This document shows positions 15,263 through 21,525 of a stretch of DNA of 27,176 bases, one piece after another (within the stretch, counting starts at the first letter, position 1; the number at the start of each line of letters is the position of its first letter). This stretch comes from Cyanobacteria bacterium M_surface_7_m2_037 (GTDB lineage: Bacteria; Cyanobacteriota; Cyanobacteriia; PCC-6307; Cyanobiaceae). A program made the translations under genes and the position numbers. Location of the stretch: assembly GCA_016882585.1 (NCBI GenBank), contig VGPP01000004.1, positions 1 through 27,176 on the forward strand. The letters run 5' to 3'. The notes under the pieces are model-generated. The model ran no database searches, was not told where the DNA came from, and saw only the letters and a program-made list of their open reading frames with translations.

Positions 15263-15948
15263 GGCAGCTGGGCGGCCAGGCCGTAGGGCTCTTCATCCGC
15301 GGGATCGCTGATGCCCAGCTCCTGGCGCCATTGGTTCACGGGTTTCTCCCAGCCCTCTTCCCAGCGGGCCGCCGCCAGACAGCTCGCCTGCCGGGCGATG
15401 GCATGGCCATGGCTCACGGCGCTGCTGATCGCTTCAAAGCGTTCGATCTGAAAGCGGAAGCTGGCCAGCTGCCCGGCACTGGTGAGCAGCACGTAGGCGG
15501 GAAAGCCGATCTGGGCGGCTGTAACCGCCAAGACGCCGCTCTCGCCGGCTGCCGCCGTGCCGAACCCGCACACCACGTGGTGAATGTCGTGGGTGGTGGC
15601 GATGCGTTGCGTGAGCCACTGGGCTTCGCTGCTGGTGGGGCGCGGCCGGAAAAACTCCGGGTCGTAGCCCAGGCTGGTGATCAGGCGGGCGTAGCGGCCC
15701 CCGAGGGTGTCTGCCGGCAGCTGGGCCAGGCGTTCGATGTCGGGTTGAAGCGGCGGGTAGCGACCGTCCATCAGCTCCGCCCCGCCGGGGAGGGCCCGGA
15801 AGCGGCGCACGCAGTCGGCCATCTGCGGGCTGTCGATGAAGCTGTCCACCAGATCAGCCACGTTGTTCAGGTCGCCGCCGCTGCGCCCGATCGCCGCCAG
15901 CAGTTTGAGGTTGTTGAGTGCCCGCAGAACCTCTTGAAACCGTCCCAT
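15259..15948 (-). CDS. Coq4 family protein
   Basis: A 229-residue protein of the Coq4 family, required for ubiquinone assembly in eukaryotes and some bacteria and recently linked to processing of ring carbon C1. The diagnostic zinc motif HDxxHx11E is intact: HDIHHVVCGFGTAAAGE near residues 133-149 of this start. Other conserved parts are ALNNLKLLAAIGRSG, DCVRRFRALPGGAELMDGRY and TLGGRYARLITSLGYDPEFF. The frame is open to TTG 15987, but ATG 15948 (MGRFQEVLRALNN) starts at the first conserved helix. The stop overlaps the next gene's ATG as ATGA. Cyanobacteria use plastoquinone, so its ring substrate is uncertain. Confidence 0.82.
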   Translation of the reverse strand: MGRFQEVLRALNNLKLLAAIGRSGGDLNNVADLVDSFIDSPQMADCVRRFRALPGGAELMDGRYPPLQPDIERLAQLPADTLGGRYARLITSLGYDPEFFRPRPTSSEAQWLTQRIATTHDIHHVVCGFGTAAAGESGVLAVTAAQIGFPAYVLLTSAGQLASFRFQIERFEAISSAVSHGHAIARQASCLAAARWEEGWEKPVNQWRQELGISDPADEEPYGLAAQLP

Positions 15949-15995
15949 CCGGCCATCTGCCCGTTGATCCCCAGTGTGGGGCGGCAAGGCTTTGA

Positions 15996-16940
15996 ATGGC
16001 CGCCTGTTTGATCGGCTCCGGCGTGAAGATCCTCGTGATGGGCGGCACCCGCTTCGTGGGCAAGCCCCTGGTGGTGCAGCTGCTCTCCGAGGGCCATGAA
16101 CTCACCCTGTTCACCCGCGGCAAGAACCCTGTGCCCGCCGGAGTGGAGCACCTCTGTGGCGACCGCAGCACCGCTGAAGGCCTGGCGGCCCTGCAGGGCC
16201 GCAGCTTCGACGTGATCGTGGATAGCTCCGGCCGGACCCTCGACGACAGCCGCGCCGTGATCGAGCGCACCGGAGCCCCCAGTCACCGCTTCCTCTACGT
16301 GAGCTCCGCCGGTGTCTACGCCGATAGCGAGCTCTGGCCCCTCAACGAAGACTCCCCCACCGATCCCCAGAGCCGCCACAGCGGCAAGCTCGACACCGAG
16401 GCCTGGCTCACGGCCGAGAAGATCCCCTTCACCAGCTTCCGCCCCACTTACATCGTGGGTGCGGGCAACTACAACCCTGTGGAGAGCTGGTTCTTTGATC
16501 GGATCGTGCACGGCCGTCCGGTGCCCCTGCCCGGCGATGGCAGCACGATCACCCAGCTGGGCCACGTGAATGATCTGGCCAGCGCCATGGCCCTGAGCCT
16601 CGGCGTGGATGCCGCCGCCAACCGGGTTTACAACTGCAGCAGCGTTCAGGGCATCACCTTCAACGGGCTGGTGGCCGCTGCCGCCCGCGCCTGCGGCAAG
16701 GATCCGGCGTCGGTGGAGATCCGCAGCTTTGATCCCGCTGGGCTCGACAAGAAAGCGCGTAAAGCCTTCCCACTGCGCCTGGCCCACTTCCTCACCGATG
16801 TGACCCGCGTGCAGCGCGAGCTCGCCTGGACGCCTACCTACAGCGTGGAGCAGGCCCTGGTGGACAGCTACACCAACGATTACGTCAAGCAGATGCCCAC
16901 CAGCCCTGATTTCAGCGGTGATGAGGCCTTGATCGGCTGA
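15996..16940 (+). CDS. NAD-dependent epimerase/dehydratase, CSP41-like
   Basis: A 314-residue atypical SDR protein. The Rossmann motif is VKILVMGGTRFVGKPLV (GGTRFVG in place of GxxGxxG). Further motifs are FLYVSSAGVYAD with the serine strand, FTSFRPTYIVGAGNYNPVES, and the C-terminal KAFPLRLAHFLTDVTRVQRE with LAWTPTYSVEQALVDSY. The typical YxxxK pair is not evident. This matches the cyanobacterial/plastid CSP41 (chloroplast stem-loop binding) group, whose plant members bind RNA and are tied to plastid transcription and ribosomes. ATG 15996 has AAGG eight bases upstream; GTG 16023 (VKILVMGG) is the alternative. It diverges from the Coq4-like gene, with 47 bases between starts. Confidence 0.83.
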   Translation: MAACLIGSGVKILVMGGTRFVGKPLVVQLLSEGHELTLFTRGKNPVPAGVEHLCGDRSTAEGLAALQGRSFDVIVDSSGRTLDDSRAVIERTGAPSHRFLYVSSAGVYADSELWPLNEDSPTDPQSRHSGKLDTEAWLTAEKIPFTSFRPTYIVGAGNYNPVESWFFDRIVHGRPVPLPGDGSTITQLGHVNDLASAMALSLGVDAAANRVYNCSSVQGITFNGLVAAAARACGKDPASVEIRSFDPAGLDKKARKAFPLRLAHFLTDVTRVQRELAWTPTYSVEQALVDSYTNDYVKQMPTSPDFSGDEALIG

Positions 16941-16955
16941 GGTCCTGCGGACGTC

Positions 16956-17381
16956 TTACAGATCAGCAGACGCGAGGGGGTTGATCAGCTGCAGCTGGCC
17001 GATTCGACCCCCGTGGTTGAAGTCTTCGCTGAACAGAACGTCGCAGCGGCTGCGGAGAGCCGCTTCAACGATCAGAGCATCGAACCAGCTCAGCTGTTCC
17101 TGCCTGGCCAGGGTGTGGGCATCCAGCACCAGGTTGGCTTCGGTGCTCACCACCTCAAACCTGCTCAGAGCTGCCAGCAGCGCCTCGATCTGCTCGTGAG
17201 AAAGGGCAGGCTTGAGCTTGCGGCTCGCTACGGATCGCAGTTCGATCAACACCTGCGTGCTGATCACCACCTCATGCTCGGCGGTCACCTCAGCCAGCCA
17301 TTGCTTGATGCGTTCACGCTTGGTGGGTTCGCGTCGATCGAGTCGGTAGGCCCAGAGGTTGGTGTCGATGAAAACGCGCAT
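16956..17381 (-). CDS. PIN domain toxin, VapC-like
   Basis: A 141-residue PIN-domain RNase, probably the toxin of a type II toxin-antitoxin pair. The acidic quartet is visible: RVFIDTNLWAYRLD (first Asp), STQVLIELRSVASRK (Glu), LSWFDALIVEAAL (Asp) and CDVLFSEDFNHG (last Asp). The upstream gene's stop TGA shares one base with ATG 17381 (TGATG), as in coupled antitoxin-toxin genes; a TTG one codon earlier is less likely. The specific RNA target cannot be inferred. It converges on the CSP41-like gene, with 15 bases between the stops. Confidence 0.87.
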   Translation of the reverse strand: MRVFIDTNLWAYRLDRREPTKRERIKQWLAEVTAEHEVVISTQVLIELRSVASRKLKPALSHEQIEALLAALSRFEVVSTEANLVLDAHTLARQEQLSWFDALIVEAALRSRCDVLFSEDFNHGGRIGQLQLINPLASADL

Positions 17382-17611
17382 CAATGGCGTTCATTCAGCG
17401 ATGCGCGATCCCAGGGGCCCTCACTGGAGCTCTCGCAGCTGCTCGCGATCTCTTCAAAGTGAGCGAGCGCTTCCAGCCTGCGGCTGCGCTCATCCACGTA
17501 GCGATTCAGAAAGTCGCGCACGAGGGCATTCACGGAGGTGTTCGATCGCAGGGCTTCCTCCCGTGCTCGCTTGAGCAGGGCGTCGTCGATCACCAGCGTG
17601 AGATTGGCCAT
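17381..17611 (-). CDS. Ribbon-helix-helix antitoxin
   Basis: A 76-residue protein starting MANLTLVIDDALLKRAREEA, then LRSNTSVNALVRDFLNRYVD: one beta strand and two helices, typical of a RHH DNA-binding domain. A charged C-terminal tail (ALAHFEEIASSCESSSEG) would be the toxin-binding part. It immediately precedes the PIN toxin, overlapping it by one base, so it is very likely the cognate antitoxin and autorepressor. The frame extends to GTG 17644, but ATG 17611 lies directly before the domain. The promoter probably lies within 17612-17667, after pgsA. Confidence 0.8.
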   Translation of the reverse strand: MANLTLVIDDALLKRAREEALRSNTSVNALVRDFLNRYVDERSRRLEALAHFEEIASSCESSSEGPWDRASLNERH

Positions 17612-17667
17612 CTTGCCAATGCTGGCACGGAATCCGTGCAGCACGGGTTCTTTGTGCTGTCCTCGGA

Positions 17668-18198
17668 TCAGGCCTTGCGCAGGTAGCCCCAGGCGGAGCT
17701 GAGCGCCAGCAATAGCGACGGCCAGAACAGCCAGAAACCAAAGCTGTGGAGCACCCCGACGGCCGCGCCGGACCCCCAGTTCTGGGGCCAGAGCAGCAGC
17801 AGCAGGGCGGCGAACTGCAGGATCGTTTTGGCCTTGCCGCTCCAGGAGGCGGGACCGCCGCTGCCCTGGCCGGCGCGCCAGCCGGAGATCAGCAGTTCAC
17901 GGGCCAACAGCAGCCAGATCGCCCACAGCGGCAGGCTGCCGGCCGCTCCCAGCCAGAGCAGCGGCGCCAGGATCAGGATCTTGTCGGTGAGGGGGTCGAG
18001 GCGGGCTCCCCACACCGAGCCGCCGCCGGCGCGGCGGGCCAGCCAGCCATCCGCGGCATCGCTCAGCCCGCCCAGCAGCAGCAGCCACCAGGCCAGACCG
18101 TTCCATCCGCCGCTCAGCGCCAGGATCAGGGGCAGGCCAAGGGCGGCGCGCCCCACGGTGAGGCCATCCGCCAGGCGGCGGCACTGGGCTGCGTTCAT
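17668..18198 (-). CDS. pgsA: CDP-alcohol phosphatidyltransferase, probable PGP synthase
   Basis: A 176-residue integral membrane enzyme, likely joining CDP-diacylglycerol and glycerol 3-phosphate to make phosphatidylglycerophosphate, precursor of the phosphatidylglycerol essential to thylakoids. The family motif D(x2)DG(x2)AR(x8)G(x3)D(x3)D is present: SDAADGWLARRAGGGSVWG then ARLDPLTDK. Four to five hydrophobic segments follow, including ILILAPLLWLGAAGSLPLWA and ILQFAALLLLLWP. The TDK after the motif favours PgsA over phosphatidylserine synthase. ATG 18198. It diverges from the CBS gene with only 34 bases between starts. Confidence 0.87.
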   Translation of the reverse strand: MNAAQCRRLADGLTVGRAALGLPLILALSGGWNGLAWWLLLLGGLSDAADGWLARRAGGGSVWGARLDPLTDKILILAPLLWLGAAGSLPLWAIWLLLARELLISGWRAGQGSGGPASWSGKAKTILQFAALLLLLWPQNWGSGAAVGVLHSFGFWLFWPSLLLALSSAWGYLRKA

Positions 18199-18232
18199 GG
18201 CGGGTCACAATGGCGCCAGTCCCGAGCCTGCC

Positions 18233-18697
18233 ATGGTCGTCGAACGCCGCGTTTCCGAAGTGATGACCACCCCGGTGCGCAGTGTCTCCACCACCACGCC
18301 GCTGCAGGAGGCGGTGCAGCTGATGAGCGAGCACCACGTCAGCGGTTTGCCGGTGCTGGATGAGGCCGGCGTGCTGGTGGGTGAGCTCACCGAGCAAGAC
18401 CTGATGGTGCGGGAGAGCGGTTTTGAAGCCGGTCCCTACGTGATGCTGCTCGATGCGGTGATCTATCTCCGCAATCCCCTCAACTGGGATAAGGAGGTGC
18501 ACCAGGTGCTGGGCAGCACCGTGGGTGAGGTGATGAGCAAGAACCCCCACCACTGCACGGGAGATCTGTCGCTGCAGGCGGCGGCACGTCTCCTCCACGA
18601 CCGCAGCACCCAGCGGTTGTTTGTGTTGGATGCCGCCAACAAGCCTGTGGGCGTGCTCACCCGCGGTGATGTGGTGCGCGCTCTGGCCGCTGCTTAG
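18233..18697 (+). CDS. Two-CBS-domain protein
   Basis: A 154-residue stand-alone Bateman module. CBS1 runs from VSEVMTTPVRSVSTTTPLQE through HHVSGLPVLDEAGVLVGELT; CBS2 runs from VGEVMSKNPHHCTGDLSLQ through RLFVLDAANKPVGVLTRGDV. Between them is an insert (about 63-92) with YVMLLDAVIYLRNPLNWDK, seen in stand-alone CBS proteins of cyanobacteria and plants. Such proteins usually bind adenine nucleotides and modulate a partner enzyme; plant CBSX proteins regulate thioredoxins. The partner is unknown here. ATG 18233 opens the conserved VVERRVSEVM. The stop overlaps the converging gene's stop by 4 bases. Confidence 0.88.
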   Translation: MVVERRVSEVMTTPVRSVSTTTPLQEAVQLMSEHHVSGLPVLDEAGVLVGELTEQDLMVRESGFEAGPYVMLLDAVIYLRNPLNWDKEVHQVLGSTVGEVMSKNPHHCTGDLSLQAAARLLHDRSTQRLFVLDAANKPVGVLTRGDVVRALAAA

Positions 18698-20031
18698 GGC
18701 AGTGGTGGCGGAGGCAGCACAGGCGGCAGCAACGGCGGCGGCGGTGGTGCGCCCTGCGGCAGGGTGCCGGGCTGCTGGTTCACTCCCGGGTTGAGCGCAT
18801 CAGCTTGGGGTTGATCCGGCGCGAGGCCTGGATCCGCCGTGGTGGCCTCCGGATCCGCCGGTAGCTCCATGCCCTCCTGCAGCAGCAGCGGCGGCGGCAG
18901 ATCGGGTGCGAGGGGTTCGGTGTCTTCGCTGGTGGCGGCGGCTTCGTTGTCTTGCAGCAGCCGCAGGGCCATCGGGTCGGCGGTGATCGGCGGCTCGCGC
19001 AGCGGCGATTGCAGGCCTTCACGCTTGGGCGAGCGCTGACCCTTCGGCTCCCAGATCAACCGCGCCAGCGGCTCGACCCCTTGCTCCATCAGGCGGTTGA
19101 AGCCAGCGAGGGCCCGATCAAGGATCTGCGTTCCCAGCGATTGGCCGCATTGCAGCGGGTTGCCGCAGCTGCGGGCGCTGGTGCGGCTGGCGATGGTGTC
19201 GATCAGGTTGCCCTGCAGCGGCACGGCTCGCTGGCTCAGCCGCAGCAGATAGGGAACATGCACGAAGCTCGTGGCACCGCCGCTGATCCAGTTGGCATCG
19301 TCTTCGGTGAAGCCCTTTACACCGGGGATGATCAGGCGGCTCTTGGAGGCGTGGTCGGGTAGGTAGGCGGCCTTGAGCCCGCGTCTGCGGGCGAGGTCTT
19401 TCGTTTGCTCGAGGGTGAGCCCGTCGCGGCTCATCAGCACCTCCAGGCGGCCATCGGGACGCAACCCCATCACCATGCGGATGCGGGGCAGGAAGTAGCG
19501 GATTTGTTGCCCCATCGAGATGCTGTAGGCGCCGCGGTAGCTGGCGGGCGGGCTCTCGAGGTCGTTGTAAACGCTGTGCAGGCCGCCGATGAAGCTGTCG
19601 TAGAGGGCAGCGCGCTCCGGGGTGAGTTCGCCGTAGCCGAAATCCACCTGGCCGTTGTGGCGGATGCCGATGAAGGCCCGTTGGCGTGCGGCGGTGCGGT
19701 TGCGGCCGCGCCACACCCGGGCGCCGAGCTTGATGTCGCCGAGTGGAACGGTGATCTCCTGCCCGTTGTCATTCACGTGCCGCTCGTACATCGGCCCCGA
19801 CACGTAGGCCAGGGCAGCGCTGTCGTCGAAGGCGTCCTGCTCGCGATCCCAGCCTTCCAGCAGGTCGAGTTGCACCTTGCGGGGGTCGAAGTCGAGGGCG
19901 TAAACCTCGTCGTTGGGGAGGTAACGGAAGGCTTCGCCGCTGGCTGCCGGTTGCGTGAGCTCCGCGGCTGGTGGAGCCTCGGGCAGTGGTGGCGCGATCG
20001 CTACCAGGAACGCCAGCCCTGCCAGTGGCAC
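18694..20031 (-). CDS. Membrane-anchored protein with proline-rich tail, function unknown
   Basis: I do not recognise a named domain. The 445-residue frame begins with a hydrophobic segment (VPLAGLAFLVAIAPP) and a conserved-looking folded region (about 30-300, for example FRYLPNDEVYALDFDPRKV, FDDSAALAYVSGPMYERHV, IGIRHNGQVDFGYGEL and YRGAYSISMGQQIRYFLPRI). One Cys pair sits in SCGNPLQCGQ. The last 100 residues are low-complexity and end in runs of Pro and Leu. The frame stays open upstream of GTG 20031 to a TAG near 20153, encoding a basic Pro-rich stretch ending RKRWLTIG, which would make a better membrane anchor; a CTG start there is possible. Some secreted glycosidases with a similar core exist, but I cannot confirm one. 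Confidence 0.6.
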   Translation of the reverse strand: MPLAGLAFLVAIAPPLPEAPPAAELTQPAASGEAFRYLPNDEVYALDFDPRKVQLDLLEGWDREQDAFDDSAALAYVSGPMYERHVNDNGQEITVPLGDIKLGARVWRGRNRTAARQRAFIGIRHNGQVDFGYGELTPERAALYDSFIGGLHSVYNDLESPPASYRGAYSISMGQQIRYFLPRIRMVMGLRPDGRLEVLMSRDGLTLEQTKDLARRRGLKAAYLPDHASKSRLIIPGVKGFTEDDANWISGGATSFVHVPYLLRLSQRAVPLQGNLIDTIASRTSARSCGNPLQCGQSLGTQILDRALAGFNRLMEQGVEPLARLIWEPKGQRSPKREGLQSPLREPPITADPMALRLLQDNEAAATSEDTEPLAPDLPPPLLLQEGMELPADPEATTADPGLAPDQPQADALNPGVNQQPGTLPQGAPPPPPLLPPVLPPPPLP

Positions 20032-20179
20032 GCCGATCGTGAGCCAGCGCTTGCGCTGCCACTGGGGTCGCGGGTCCTTGCGACGGGCGGCTGGCTGGGC
20101 GGCTGGTGGTGGCGGGGAAGCGGTATCCAGGTGCAGCAGCCTGTTGCTGCAAATCTACGGGCCGCCACCGGAGCAACCC

Positions 20180-20839
20180 CTAGGGCACGGCCAGCACCTG
20201 AGACTCGGCGATCACCCAGCGTTGATACTCCGGCGACACGGCATAACCGCCGGTGAGGTGGCCGAAGGCCGGCAGCAGCAGTTGGCGCGCCTGGCGCTGC
20301 AAGGCAAAGCAAGGCAGCCGCAGGCGATCGGCCCCCTGGCCCAGCACCGCCACCGGGTGCACATGGCCCGCCACGTTGAGCAGGTTGGCCTCATTGGGCG
20401 TGCAGGGTTCATGGCTGAGCCATAGCTGGCCGCAGCACTGGGGTGGCCCCGCGCTCAATCCCTCCAGCCAGCTGCCCATGTCGTGGTTGCCGCCGATCAG
20501 CTCCAGGGGGCAGCCCAGCAGCTCCGGCAGGGCGCGGATCTTGGCGCGCAGCTCTGCGGTGAGCCCCACGCGGCTGTGGATCAGATCACCCAGCACCACC
20601 ACCCGCTGCGGTTGCCGTTGCGCCGCCAGCTCGAGCAGCTGATTGAGCGTGCTCAGATCCCCGTCGCTGGGTAGGGGAATGCCGCTGGCCTGAAAGCTTT
20701 CGGCCTTGCCCAGATGCAGATCGGCCACCAGCAGCGCGCCAGTGGCTCCATCCCAGAGGGCCCGTTGGGGCAACAGCTCCAGGCTGCTGCCCTGCCAGGT
20801 GAAGGTGGCGTGTCCGCTGGCGGGTGCGGTGTTGATCAC
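20180..20839 (-). CDS. pdeM: PdeM-like metallophosphoesterase (ligase-associated DNA repair family)
   Basis: A 219-residue calcineurin-like phosphoesterase. All metal motifs are present: LLVADLHLGKAESFQASGIP (first Asp/His), VVLGDLIHSRVG (GDxx), LIGGNHDMGSW (GNHD), LWLSHEP and AGHVHPVAVLG (GHxH). The ADLHLGK...GIPLP block is characteristic of the family found beside an ATP-dependent DNA ligase and helicase in many bacteria (ligase-associated DNA damage response). Those partners are not in this window; the neighbour is a GST instead. The ATG at 20839 overlaps the GST stop by 4 bases (ATGA), suggesting co-translation. The end is 148 bases before the next gene's start. Confidence 0.82.
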   Translation of the reverse strand: MINTAPASGHATFTWQGSSLELLPQRALWDGATGALLVADLHLGKAESFQASGIPLPSDGDLSTLNQLLELAAQRQPQRVVVLGDLIHSRVGLTAELRAKIRALPELLGCPLELIGGNHDMGSWLEGLSAGPPQCCGQLWLSHEPCTPNEANLLNVAGHVHPVAVLGQGADRLRLPCFALQRQARQLLLPAFGHLTGGYAVSPEYQRWVIAESQVLAVP

Positions 20840-21414
20840 CGCTGGCCCATCACCAGCTGATACGCCGGCCGCTGCTGGGTGGCCGCGATCGTGGCCTGCA
20901 CCTGAGGGAAGGGGCTGAGATCGATCTGGGGGAAGAAGATCGGCAGGTAGGCGAGGTAGGCGTTCACAGCGCAGTCGGCCACGCTCCAGGTGGTGCCCAT
21001 CAGCGGGCCTTCGCCGAGCTTGCGATCGAGCACCTCCATCAGTCGCGGAAATTCGCGCTCACGGTTGGAGGGCACAAACAGCGCCGTAGCGAGGGTGGCA
21101 TTGGCGAACAGCACCCACTGCTGCGCCAGGCCGCGTTCGGCCGCGGTTTGGCATTCGCCGCCGTAGCGCTCCGCCAGATACAGCAGGATCGCGCCGCTTT
21201 CAAACAGCTGCAGGCGGCCGCCGGGAAGGGCCGGATCTTCATCCACCAGCGCGGGCACCTTGCCGAAGGGGTTGATCGCTGTGAACCCCTCTTGCCGGTG
21301 CTCGCCGGCTTCCATGTCGAGCAGCTGCCAGGTGTAGGGAATGCCCCGCTCCTCCATGTACCAGCGGGGCATAGAGGCCCTGCTGCGGGCGCCGCCATAG
21401 AGGGTGAGGGCCAT
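20836..21414 (-). CDS. Glutathione S-transferase family protein
   Basis: A 192-residue cytosolic GST. The N-terminal thioredoxin fold has LTLYGGARSRASMPRWYMEE (Ser as the probable thiol-activating residue), INPFGKVPALVDED (cis-Pro) and FESGAILLYLAERYG (the ESxAI glutathione contact). The C-terminal helical domain has QQWVLFANATLATALFVP and the N-capping WSVADCAVNAYLAY. It probably conjugates or reduces peroxides and electrophiles with glutathione; the substrate is unknown. Its stop overlaps the start of the phosphoesterase gene. It diverges from the AAA+/polyferredoxin gene, with 111 bases between starts. Confidence 0.88.
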   Translation of the reverse strand: MALTLYGGARSRASMPRWYMEERGIPYTWQLLDMEAGEHRQEGFTAINPFGKVPALVDEDPALPGGRLQLFESGAILLYLAERYGGECQTAAERGLAQQWVLFANATLATALFVPSNREREFPRLMEVLDRKLGEGPLMGTTWSVADCAVNAYLAYLPIFFPQIDLSPFPQVQATIAATQQRPAYQLVMGQR

Positions 21415-21525
21415 TGGAGCGAGCGTGGGGAAGCGGGCTGCTCAGTATCGGGCTGCGTGGCTGGAGCTGTGGCCGTGGCCGAAGCACCTCCATGGCATCA
21501 CAGTGGTGTTGGTGCTTGATCGCCC

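Noticed and set aside
17828..18232. Upstream extension of the CBS frame across pgsA
   Set aside because: Translation is Pro/Ser/Arg-rich shadow of pgsA; the CBS protein starts at ATG 18233.
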